Shown in pieces: positions 18,809 through 25,339 of a stretch of DNA of 39,842 bases. Under the pieces are notes generated by a model. That model ran no database searches. It was not told the origin of the DNA and saw nothing but the letters and a program-made list of their open reading frames with translations. How positions within the stretch are numbered: the stretch's first letter is position 1; each line of letters starts with the position of its first letter. This DNA comes from Singulisphaera sp. GP187 (GTDB taxonomy: Bacteria > Planctomycetota > Planctomycetia > Gemmatales > Gemmataceae), in assembly GCA_945861245.1 (NCBI GenBank), contig CAMAUE010000035.1:1-39842 (forward strand). Reading direction: 5' to 3'. The position numbers were made by a program, and so were the translations under genes.

Positions 18809-19201
18809 TTACGCCTGCTTGATATTCGTATCGCTCGCCGGCGGTGTCGGCACGGGCGCCGGGGCGGCATCCTTCTTGACGATCCGCACGATCGCGCTTC
18901 GCAGGACGCGCATGCGGGCGTTGTCGTCAATTTTCAACGTCACCTCGTCGCCGCTCTCCTTAATGTGGGCGACGATACCGATGATTCCAGCTGTGGTGAT
19001 GACTTCGTCGTTCTTCTTGAGGCTCGCCATCAATTCATCTTCGTCGCGCTTTTTTTTGCGCTGCTGCGGCAGGATGACGATAAAGAAGAACGCCGCCATG
19101 ATGACCAGCATGAGCATCATCGGATTGCCGAACAGGCTCATCGGTCCCTGGTCAGGCTTGGCTCCCTCTTCTTGCGCGAAAAGGAGGAGGTTATCGAGCA
19201 T
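18809..19201 (-). CDS. yajC: Preprotein translocase subunit YajC
   Basis: Small single-span inner-membrane protein that associates with SecDF. The ATG at 19201 is chosen (MLDNLLLFAQEEG), giving 130 aa; the longer in-frame reading runs into the palindrome upstream and is not family-like. One membrane helix is seen (NPMMLMLVIMAAFFFIVILP, residues about 26-45), followed by the typical basic QQRKKKRDEDELMASLKKND and the small beta domain (VITTAGIIGIVAHIKESGDEVTLKI). The C-terminal tail is Pro/Ala-rich. It lies between tgt and secDF on the same strand, with palindromes in both gaps. Confidence 0.95.
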   Translation of the reverse strand: MLDNLLLFAQEEGAKPDQGPMSLFGNPMMLMLVIMAAFFFIVILPQQRKKKRDEDELMASLKKNDEVITTAGIIGIVAHIKESGDEVTLKIDDNARMRVLRSAIVRIVKKDAAPAPVPTPPASDTNIKQA

Positions 19202-19225
19202 GGGATACACTTTCTGCCAATTTAT

Positions 19226-19306
19226 GTTTAGCCGCTCGCCTTTGGCGAGTGCGGCCTGTGTTTCGCACGGGAACAACTCGCGCTCGCCAAAGGCGAGCGG
19301 CTAAAC
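19226..19306. repeat. Perfect 24-bp-arm palindrome, tgt-yajC gap
   Basis: Arms 19226-19249 and 19283-19306 are perfect complements. Each arm is itself a small hairpin (ctcgcc ttt ggcgag), so the element can fold as one long stem or as two side-by-side hairpins. The 33-base loop contains gcacggga, as in the family A copy at 18751-18801, suggesting a related subfamily. Confidence 0.9.
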
Positions 19307-19336
19307 GATATTCGTCGCCGAATTTCAGAGGAGTTA

Positions 19337-20449
19337 TCATAGAGACTCTCCCCCCCAGCGGGCAAGACAGGCTTGATAGAAAGCCGTGAACCGGTCGGTT
19401 TCGATCGCCTCGCGCATCTCGCCCATGAGCCGATTGTAGAACGCCAAGTTGTGTAACGAAAGCAACGTCGGCCCCAGCATCTCGTCAGCCTGGAACAGAT
19501 GATGCAGGTACGCCCGGCTATGGTTGTTACACGTTGGGCAAGGGCAATCGGACTCGACCGGACGCGAATCTCGCTTGTGACATGCATTCCGCATGCGGAT
19601 TTCGCCTGCCATCGTAAACGCCAACGCATTGCGGCCATTGCGCGTCGGCAAGACGCAGTCGAACATGTCGATACCACGGGCAACGGCGATGACGAGATCG
19701 ATCGGCTTGCCAACGCCCATCAGGTAGCGCGGCTTGTTCACAGGCAGCGCATCGGCGGATGGCTCCAAGGCCGCGGCCATCTGTGCTGTCGTTTCGCCGA
19801 CGCTGAATCCGCCCAGCGCATAGCCTGGAAAATCCAGCTGCGCCAACGCTTCCGCGCAACGCCGGCGCGTCGGGATGTCGGTCCCGCCCTGCACAATCGC
19901 GAAGAGCGCCTGGTCCGCACGGCGATGGGCCGCCTTGCAGCGCTCCGCCCAGTGGATCGTGCGTCGTACCGCAATTTCGCGGTACGCAGGCGTGGTGTCG
20001 GCGGGCGGGCATTCGTCCAGGCACATCGCAATATCCGAACCAAGCGCTTCCTGAATACTTACCGCACGTTCAGGCGACAACTCCAGCAAATCGCCGTTGA
20101 TGTGCGAGCGAAAGACCGCTGCGCGATTGTCGATCTTAAGATTGGCGGCGAGACTGTAGATCTGATATCCGCCGCTGTCGGTCAGGATGGGCCGATCCCA
20201 GTCCATGAATTTGTGCAATCCACCCATCTCGGCAATCAAATCTTCACCGGGCCGAAGCGTGAGGTGATAGGTATTGCCAAGGACGACCTGCACGCCAATG
20301 CCGCGCAGCTGCGACGTCGTCAAGCCCTTGACAGTAGCTTGCGTGCCGACGGCCATGAAGACGGGCGTCTCGACCGTGCCGTGAGTCGTATGCATGCGCC
20401 CGCGGCGAGCTTTGCCCGCGGTATTCAGGAGTTCAAAGCGAAACGTCAT
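19337..20449 (-). CDS. tgt: tRNA-guanine transglycosylase
   Basis: Exchanges guanine-34 for the queuosine precursor preQ1 in GUN-anticodon tRNAs. The product is 370 aa from the ATG at 20449 (MTFRFELLNTAGKARRG); upstream in-frame residues come from a palindrome and are rejected. Visible landmarks are D91 in LTDSGGYQ (base recognition; most bacteria have GGFQ), nucleophile D264 in FDCVLPTRNGR, and the zinc site C302-x-C304-x2-C307-x25-H333 (CPCPTCNNH). Length and order match bacterial Tgt. It is first in the tgt-yajC-secDF string. No queuosine biosynthesis gene is seen in the window. Confidence 0.97.
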   Translation of the reverse strand: MTFRFELLNTAGKARRGRMHTTHGTVETPVFMAVGTQATVKGLTTSQLRGIGVQVVLGNTYHLTLRPGEDLIAEMGGLHKFMDWDRPILTDSGGYQIYSLAANLKIDNRAAVFRSHINGDLLELSPERAVSIQEALGSDIAMCLDECPPADTTPAYREIAVRRTIHWAERCKAAHRRADQALFAIVQGGTDIPTRRRCAEALAQLDFPGYALGGFSVGETTAQMAAALEPSADALPVNKPRYLMGVGKPIDLVIAVARGIDMFDCVLPTRNGRNALAFTMAGEIRMRNACHKRDSRPVESDCPCPTCNNHSRAYLHHLFQADEMLGPTLLSLHNLAFYNRLMGEMREAIETDRFTAFYQACLARWGGESL

Positions 20450-20493
20450 GCGGGGATTGTATTGGTGTTTCGGGCGTGAGTACGACGTTGTCT

Positions 20494-20547
20494 GAGCCTG
20501 AGCGCCAGCGAAGGGCACACCATGGCTCTTCGCTGGCGCTCAGGCTC
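20494..20547. repeat. Family C palindrome upstream of tgt
   Basis: Arms 20494-20516 and 20525-20547 (gagcctgagcgccagcgaag core), with one mismatch and an 8-base loop, same family as 5991-6046. It lies between divergent tgt and the DUF1080 gene and is followed by ggaaat, the same short tail seen after other families. Confidence 0.88.
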
Positions 20548-20639
20548 GGAAATATCAAATCTGGTCATGCGAAGTAAAAATGCCATCACGCCCGTACAAT
20601 AAATGGAGATACTATCCACGAAAAAACGAGGAGCCACCG

Positions 20640-21263
20640 ATGATACGAAGTCTCGCCAGCCTGGCCGTGATCCTATCTATTCCGCTAATCGCCAACGCCC
20701 AGCCAATAAAGCTGTTCGACGGCAAAACGCTCGCCGGCTGGGAAGGCGACACCAAGAAAACCTGGCGCATTCAAGACGGCGCGATCGTCGGCGGTTCGCT
20801 CGATACCCTCGTGCCTCGCAACGAATTCCTGTGCACGACCAAATCATTCGGCGACTTTGAATTGAAGCTCAAGTTCAAACTCGTCGGCGACCGCAAGGCC
20901 GCCAACGCCGGTGTGCAGTTTCGCACCAAGCGCATCCCGAATCATCACGAAGTCAGCGGCTTCCAGGCCGACGTCGGTCAACATTACTGGGGCGCTCTCT
21001 ACGACGAATCACGTCGAAACAAAGTCCTCGCCCAACCCGACAAAGCTCTGTTTGAGAAAATCGTCAAACACGACGACTGGAACGACTATACCATCCGCGC
21101 CAAAGGGCCACGCATTCAACTTTCGCTGAACGGCACGCAAACCGTCGATTACACAGAAAAGGACGCCAAGATCGAAACGACGGGCATCATCGGCCTGCAA
21201 ATCCACGGCGGCGCCAAGGCGGTTGTGCATTACAAGGATATCGTGATTGAGGAGTTGAAGTGA
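20640..21263 (+). CDS. Secreted DUF1080 protein (3-keto-disaccharide hydrolase family)
   Basis: 207-residue exported protein with a cleavable signal peptide (MIRSLASLAVILSIPLIANA, then QPIKLFDG). The rest is one DUF1080 concanavalin-like beta-sandwich. The family hallmarks are present: IKLFDGKTLAGWEGD at the start, GDFELKLKFKLVGD with NAGVQFRTKRI in the middle, WNDYTIRAKGPRIQLSLNG, and a final GIIGLQIHGGAKAVVHYKDI. Some characterised members of this family hydrolyse 3-keto-glucosides; the substrate here is not known. The ATG at 20640 follows acgaggagccacc. The gene is monocistronic and divergent from tgt. Such proteins are highly duplicated in Planctomycetota. Confidence 0.92.
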   Translation: MIRSLASLAVILSIPLIANAQPIKLFDGKTLAGWEGDTKKTWRIQDGAIVGGSLDTLVPRNEFLCTTKSFGDFELKLKFKLVGDRKAANAGVQFRTKRIPNHHEVSGFQADVGQHYWGALYDESRRNKVLAQPDKALFEKIVKHDDWNDYTIRAKGPRIQLSLNGTQTVDYTEKDAKIETTGIIGLQIHGGAKAVVHYKDIVIEELK

Positions 21264-21270
21264 CACAGTT

Positions 21271-21290
21271 TCCGCTTGCGGCTTAGCGTT
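21271..21290. repeat. Family A half-element after the DUF1080 gene
   Basis: ttccgcttgcggcttagcgt matches one arm of family A; the second arm is missing. Confidence 0.5.
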
Positions 21291-21343
21291 CAACTAATCC
21301 CATGCGATCGCTATATCTTTGACGGGTGAGTTTGACGCTTTCC

Positions 21344-21420
21344 CGAGCCGCGACCGTAAGGGAGCGGCCGACAGGATCCGGCGAAGATTATGTCGGCCGC
21401 TCCCTTACGGCCGCGGCTCG
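21344..21420. repeat. Family D palindrome (ccgtaagggagcggccgac type)
   Basis: Two 30-bp arms (21344-21373, 21391-21420) with one mismatch and a 17-base loop. Core is ccgtaagggagcggccgaca. It is followed by gaaatgttttg, the ggaaat tail shared with other families. It lies between the DUF1080 gene and the dehydratase-like gene, both plus strand. Confidence 0.9.
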
Positions 21421-21492
21421 GAAATGTTTTGATCGGTTCGGAAAAGCGACAATTTCTACCGAGCGAAGTAACCAAGTAAAAGGACCACACCC

Positions 21493-21846
21493 ATGCCAGA
21501 CATCGTATACACGCCCGAACAGATCGACGCCAAGCTAAAAGAACTAAACCTCAGCGAATGGCATCTCGAAGACGGTTGGCTGCGACGCAAGTTCAACACC
21601 GACGGTTGGCCGACAACGCTGATGCTGACGAACGCCATCGGCTTTTTCTGCGAAGCCGCCTGGCATCATGCCGACCTGGCGATCACCTGGGGCAAGATTT
21701 GGGTGAAGCTCAAAACCCACTCGGCGGGCGGCATCACCGACAAGGATTTTATGCTCGCAATGAAAATCGAAGAAGTCGCGCTCTGGCGCCCGCAACCCGG
21801 CGGCGCCCTCGAGGGAACGCCCAACAAATTCGTCCGCGGCAAATGA
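21493..21846 (+). CDS. Pterin-4a-carbinolamine dehydratase-like protein
   Basis: 117-residue protein of the PCD/DCoH fold, which dehydrates 4a-hydroxy-tetrahydrobiopterin in phenylalanine hydroxylase recycling. Family signs are WHLEDGWLRRKF at the N-terminus, then E54-x3-H58-H59 (EAAWHHAD) with W66, the strand KIWVKLKTHSAGGIT and acidic D83. The usual Pro after the His pair is Ala60, so activity may differ. No aromatic hydroxylase is encoded nearby. The ATG at 21493 lies downstream of a family D palindrome. Homologues of this kind in bacteria lacking the hydroxylase are thought to act elsewhere, possibly in molybdopterin or other pterin metabolism; that is inference. Confidence 0.82.
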   Translation: MPDIVYTPEQIDAKLKELNLSEWHLEDGWLRRKFNTDGWPTTLMLTNAIGFFCEAAWHHADLAITWGKIWVKLKTHSAGGITDKDFMLAMKIEEVALWRPQPGGALEGTPNKFVRGK

Positions 21847-21863
21847 CACTCTGAAAACAAATT

Positions 21864-21986
21864 TAACCACAGAGAACACAGAGAAAATCAAGATAGGTAG
21901 AATGCCGTATTCTCCGTTTGTGATCTGAATGATTGGTCTTCTTGCTTTTTATTCGCAATTGCATTTCTCTGTGTCCTCTGTGGTTA
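21864..21986. repeat. Wide inverted repeat (accacagagaacacagag type)
   Basis: taaccacagagaacacagag plus aaa at 21864-21886 and its complement at 21964-21986, one mismatch, arms 77 bases apart. It lies between the dehydratase-like gene and the carboxyltransferase gene. Confidence 0.85.
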
Positions 21987-22013
21987 GTTTTTCGTGTTAT
22001 AATTGAGATCATC

Positions 22014-23603
22014 ATGGCAGCCAAAGCGCTGAACGCACTCATCGACGAAATCCACCGCCAGGAGGCTGTTATCCGTGAAGGCGGTGGGTCGCAGGCGATC
22101 AAACGCCAACACGACAAAGGCCGACTCACGGCCCGCGAACGCATCGCCAAATTGTGCGACGATTTCTTCGAGCTTGGCCTCTGGGCGGCGTGGGAGATGT
22201 ATGCCGAGTGGGGCGGTGCGCCATCCGCGGGCGTTGTCACGGGCGTCGGTTCGATCGCCGGCCAACAGGCGATGGTTATCGCCAATGACGCGACGGTCAA
22301 GGCCGGGGCGTTTTTCCCGATGACGGTGAAGAAGGTGCTGCGGGCTCAGCGCATCGCCATGGAAAATCGCTTGCCTCTCGTTTACCTCGTCGATTCCTCG
22401 GGCGTGTTTCTGCCGCTGCAAGACGAAGTGTTTCCCGACGAGGACGACTTCGGTCGCATCTTTCGCAACAACGCCGTCATATCCGCCAATGGCATCCCGC
22501 AATACGCGGCGATTCTGGGCAACTGCGTGGCGGGCGGCGGGTATCTGCCGGTGCTGTGCGACAAGCTGCTGATGACCGAAGGCAGCGGCCTGTACCTCGC
22601 GGGACCAGCACTCGTCAAGGCGGCGATCGGCCAAGTCGTTGAACACGAGGACCTCGGCGGCGCGAAGATGCACGCTCAGATTTCCGGGACGATCGACTTC
22701 CGCGAAAAGGACGACGCCTCGTGCATCGACCGTATGCGTCGCCTGATCGCGATGCTGCCAAACCACGCGCCAACCATCGATTTCGAGGCAAATCCAGGCA
22801 AGCCGACCAAAAACATTTCTCTCATCGCCACTGGCGATCCACATGCCGAGTTCGATGTGCGAGACCTCCTACCCGTTCTGCTCGACGTCGGCCCGTTCGA
22901 CGAATACAAGGCCGAGTTCGGCCCGACGCTCGTGTGTGGGTACGGCAGGCTCGGCGGCATCGCAATTGGGGTCGTCGCGAATCAAAAGAAACGCAGCAAG
23001 ACGGCGAAAGGCGAGGTCCAGGTTGGCGGAGTGATCTACGTCGATGCCGCCGACAAGGCCGCTCGGTTTATCATGGATTGCAATCAATCCCGCTTGCCGT
23101 TGATCTTCCTGCAGGACGTCAATGGCTTCATGGTCGGGCGCGAGTCCGAGCAGGCGGGGATCATCCGCTCCGGCGCGAAGCTCGTCAACGTCATCTCGAA
23201 CAGCGTCGTGCCCAAATTGACCGTCATACTCGGCGGTTCCTACGGCGCGGGCAACTATGCGCTGTGCGGTAAGGCGTTCGATCCGCGCTTCATCTTCGCC
23301 TGGCCCACCGCTCGCTATGCTGTCATGGGCGGCGGCCAGGCGGCGAGCACGCTGCTCGACATCACCATCGGCGCGATGCGGCGAGCGGGCCATGAACCCG
23401 AAGCGAACGAGATGGCGGACCTGCGCAAGAAGGTCGAGACCAGCTACGAAGAAAAAACCGACATCCGCCACGCCGCCGCTCGGCTCTGGGTCGACGCGAT
23501 CATCGAGCCGGCCCAAACGCGAGCCGCCCTGCTTCTGGCACTGTCGGTGGCGTTACGGCACGACGATGGCCGAGCGTTCAAGACCGGTGTGTTGCAGGTG
23601 TAA
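22014..23603 (+). CDS. Acyl-CoA carboxylase, carboxyltransferase subunit (methylcrotonyl-/propionyl-CoA type)
   Basis: Transfers CO2 from carboxybiotin to an acyl-CoA, 529 aa from the ATG at 22014 (MAAKALNALIDEIHRQ). The fold has two crotonase-like halves. The first holds GRLTARERIAKLCD and the acyl-CoA loop region GNCVAGGGYLPVLCDK. The second holds FLQDVNGFMVG, GGSYGAGNYALCGKAFDPRF and the WPTARYAVMGGGQAAS segment. Sequence style is closest to methylcrotonyl-CoA carboxylase beta or related leucine-degradation enzymes, but propionyl-CoA or geranyl-CoA subunits cannot be excluded. No biotin carboxylase/biotin carrier subunit lies next to it, so its partner must be elsewhere. Inverted repeats flank the gene on both sides. 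Confidence 0.93.
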   Translation: MAAKALNALIDEIHRQEAVIREGGGSQAIKRQHDKGRLTARERIAKLCDDFFELGLWAAWEMYAEWGGAPSAGVVTGVGSIAGQQAMVIANDATVKAGAFFPMTVKKVLRAQRIAMENRLPLVYLVDSSGVFLPLQDEVFPDEDDFGRIFRNNAVISANGIPQYAAILGNCVAGGGYLPVLCDKLLMTEGSGLYLAGPALVKAAIGQVVEHEDLGGAKMHAQISGTIDFREKDDASCIDRMRRLIAMLPNHAPTIDFEANPGKPTKNISLIATGDPHAEFDVRDLLPVLLDVGPFDEYKAEFGPTLVCGYGRLGGIAIGVVANQKKRSKTAKGEVQVGGVIYVDAADKAARFIMDCNQSRLPLIFLQDVNGFMVGRESEQAGIIRSGAKLVNVISNSVVPKLTVILGGSYGAGNYALCGKAFDPRFIFAWPTARYAVMGGGQAASTLLDITIGAMRRAGHEPEANEMADLRKKVETSYEEKTDIRHAAARLWVDAIIEPAQTRAALLLALSVALRHDDGRAFKTGVLQV

Positions 23604-23636
23604 ACAATAATCGCTTCACCGCGAACCTTTCCGCCT

Positions 23637-23719
23637 CGTTCGTGGTCCTTCGTGCTTTGTTCTTCGCAAAATGCAATGCAAGCTCTTTGCCAAGTACAAA
23701 GCACGAAGGACCACGAACG
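23637..23719. repeat. Perfect 24-bp inverted repeat before the tRNA
   Basis: cgttcgtggtccttcgtgct plus ttgt at 23637-23660 and its exact complement at 23696-23719, with a 35-base spacer. It ends 9 bp before the tRNA 5' end and follows the carboxyltransferase stop by 34 bp. Confidence 0.9.
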
Positions 23720-23728
23720 ATTTCTTAT

Positions 23729-23805
23729 TGCGGAGTGGACTGGAGCTCGGTTCCCAGCACGGTCTCATAAGCCGTACGACGCCGGTTCAAATCCGGCCTC
23801 CGCAA
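23729..23805 (+). tRNA. tRNA with CAT anticodon (Met, or Ile2)
   Basis: It folds as a cloverleaf: acceptor tgcggag/ctccgca with discriminator A; D stem CTGG/CCAG with an A..GG loop; anticodon stem ACGGT/GCCGT with loop CTCATAA (anticodon CAT); variable loop ACGAC; T arm GCCGG-TTCAAAT-CCGGC. CCA is not encoded. The 1-72 pair is T-A and the anticodon stem lacks the GGG/CCC of initiators, so elongator Met or a lysidine-modified Ile tRNA is likelier than fMet. There are four bases (tgga), not two, between acceptor and D stem, making it 77 nt. It lies between two palindromic elements. Confidence 0.88.
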
Positions 23806-23830
23806 CTTTTCCCGACAACGGTCGTTGGTG

Positions 23831-23951
23831 TCAAAAACTGACGCCGCCGACAAAAGTACGAGCCGGAAGCGTAAGCGACGGATTTCTCCAGTCCGTCGCT
23901 TACGCTTCCGGCTCGTAAAGCGACTTTTGTCGGTGGCCTCAAAAACTGACG
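23831..23951. repeat. Composite element: direct repeats around nested palindrome (family B1)
   Basis: The inner palindrome has perfect 25-bp arms (23858-23882, 23892-23916; gccggaagcgtaagcgacgg core). An outer inverted repeat surrounds it: gccgccgacaaaagt (23843-23857) against acttttgtcggtggc (23923-23937). The whole is bounded by 13-bp direct repeats tcaaaaactgacg at 23831-23843 and 23939-23951. It follows the tRNA by about 25 bp. Confidence 0.9.
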
Positions 23952-24068
23952 CGCCCAACAATAATAGTCAAGTTTCCGTTCGAGGCTGAAGCGCGGCATT
24001 CAGGCTGCCTCGCTTACGCTTCAGCCTCGGAAATCCAGTTTTGTCGACGGCGTAAAAAAATGACGCCC
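23939..24068. repeat. Second composite element (family B2, with 5'-arm deletion)
   Basis: It starts with the shared tcaaaaactgacg, then gcgcccaacaataatagt. The inner palindrome has a short left arm (cgaggctgaagcg) and a full right arm (gcctcgcttacgcttcagcctcgg, ending about 24030). The outer right arm is ttttgtcgacggcg, and a degenerate repeat taaaaaaatgacgccc closes it. The loop reads in the opposite direction to that of the copy at 29949-30005. Confidence 0.75.
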
Positions 24069-24095
24069 TTTTGCAAATTTTTTCAAAAATAACAC

Positions 24096-24124
24096 TTGCA
24101 TTCCGCTGCTTTCTCGGTTAGGAT
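24096..24124 (+). promoter_or_regulatory. Candidate sigma-70-like promoter for the first STAS gene
   Basis: TTGCAT (24096-24101), 17-bp spacer, TAGGAT (24119-24124), with an A/T-rich stretch (aaattttttt and caaaaataa) just upstream like an UP element. It is the only such pair in this gap and lies about 115 bp before the ATG. Consensus match is modest. Confidence 0.35.
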
Positions 24125-24239
24125 CCAATCCATCACTCGTCTTTGGCGCCGATTGGCGCATGCGTTGTCCCGTTCGTCCAAGAATATCTGAAACCTATCT
24201 GCAGCGGAAAACAACATTTCGTTCTCGAAGGAGTCTCTC

Positions 24240-24575
24240 ATGGCGATGCATTTCTGCGCTCATGCTTGGGAAGTTAGCGATCTCGACAATGGTACGCTCG
24301 TTGCTTTGTCCAACCGCGATCTCACGGCGGAGGCCACCAGTGTGTTGGCCGAGGAACTTTTTGAAATCGCGTGTGAAAGCGATCATCCAAACATCAGCCT
24401 CGACTTCGAGCGCATCGGCCTTGTCAGCAGCGTGGTCGTTGCCAAGATGGTCGTGCTTGACGGTCAGCTGCGAGAAATTGGCGGTCGCCTCAGCGTCGTC
24501 AATGTCAATCCGACACTGTATGACCTGTTCGTGTACATGGGGTTGAATGAGGTAATCGCGATTCAGCGGCGCTAA
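24240..24575 (+). CDS. STAS-domain protein (anti-sigma-factor-antagonist-like), first of a pair
   Basis: 111-residue single-domain protein with the STAS fold. Family pattern: VALSNRDLTAEATSVLAEELFEI, a central strand NISLDFERIGLVSSVVVAKMV, and a long helix REIGGRLSVVNVNPTLYDLF. The place where anti-sigma antagonists carry the phosphorylated Ser has two serines (VSSVVV). This suggests a partner-switching regulator that would bind an RsbW/SpoIIAB-like kinase, although no kinase or sigma factor is encoded nearby. The ATG at 24240 follows gaaggagtctctc, a strong ribosome site. A paralogue lies 394 bp downstream on the same strand. Confidence 0.78.
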   Translation: MAMHFCAHAWEVSDLDNGTLVALSNRDLTAEATSVLAEELFEIACESDHPNISLDFERIGLVSSVVVAKMVVLDGQLREIGGRLSVVNVNPTLYDLFVYMGLNEVIAIQRR

Positions 24576-24969
24576 GCGATTCGTTTCAATGTAGGACAAC
24601 GCTCCTCGTTGTAGATTCCACACGACGCGGAGCGTTGTCCTACATTAAATCGAAGCCCTTTTGTTGGGTGCGTCAGTATCGACACGAAAAGTTCGCCCAG
24701 TTTCACTCGATCCCGCGATCCGCAAGACGGGAACGAAATCGCAAACTTCGACATCCGATTTCGCCGATTCTGCTTGTGATGGCGGTCGTTTCCGTGATAC
24801 AGTCTGTAGTGTAAGAACTTCCTATTCCAATTACTCGCGCGGCCTAACCGCGAACCTATTTGTTTTTCGATGCGTCAATTTGCATTATCCGCGACCGTCG
24901 GTCTCGGCAACGCGCCCATTTTACGTCCATGTTTCGATGTCTCGCACTTTCGACCTAGGAGATCCTTCC
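24576..24969. other. Gap between the two STAS genes
   Basis: Contains a palindrome at 24588-24646 and a promoter-like pair TTGTGA (24774-24779), 18-bp spacer, TACAGT (24798-24803). An in-frame upstream extension of the second STAS protein through this gap has no family features and is rejected. Confidence 0.5.
24588..24646. repeat. Palindrome after the first STAS gene
   Basis: Perfect 18-bp arms aatgtaggacaacgctcc (24588-24605) and the complement (24629-24646), 23-base loop. It begins 12 bp after the STAS stop. It may act as a terminator-like hairpin, but no T-run follows. Confidence 0.85.
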
Positions 24970-25323
24970 ATGACTGCCACTTTCAGTTCGCTCTGGGAAA
25001 CGCACGATGTCGAGGATGGCATAATGGTCACGCTAACGGCCGACTATCTCAGCCCGTGGTGTACCGAGACCTTGGTAGACGATCTCATGGAAATTGTCCG
25101 CGAAAGCGGACGCGACAACCTCTACCTCGATTTTGACACCATCAAAGTCCTCGCTAGCGCCGTGCAGGCACGCTTAATACGGCTTGACCGTCATTTGCGT
25201 GAACGCGGCGGCAGGCTGATTCTCGTCAACCTCGACCCGTTCGTCACGCGCGCCTTCCAGGCCAGCCGAGTCAATGGCTTGCTGAACGTGCATCCCGAAG
25301 AAGAAGTCGGCGTGTCGTGCTGA
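24970..25323 (+). CDS. STAS-domain protein, second of a pair
   Basis: 117-residue paralogue of the gene 394 bp upstream: same length class and layout (GIMVTLTADYLSPWCTETLV, then NLYLDFDTIKVLASAVQARLI, then RERGGRLILVNLDPFVTRAF). The phospho-Ser region reads LASAVQ, keeping one Ser where the first protein has two. The ATG at 24970 has aggag 7-9 bp upstream (cctaggagatccttcc). It is probably a regulatory protein of the partner-switching type with unknown partner. It is convergent with the sulfatase gene, whose stop is 16 bp away. Confidence 0.75.
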   Translation: MTATFSSLWETHDVEDGIMVTLTADYLSPWCTETLVDDLMEIVRESGRDNLYLDFDTIKVLASAVQARLIRLDRHLRERGGRLILVNLDPFVTRAFQASRVNGLLNVHPEEEVGVSC

Positions 25324-25339
25324 GATGACGAAAGGCTTG

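Noticed and set aside
23831..24068. Insertion sequence or integrated element next to the tRNA
   Set aside because: No transposase or integrase reading frame is present and the tRNA 3' end is not duplicated; only small non-coding repeats are seen.
24661..24969. An N-terminal extension of the second STAS protein (in-frame from 24661)
   Set aside because: The extension is not STAS-like, and a strong ribosome site lies directly before the ATG at 24970.
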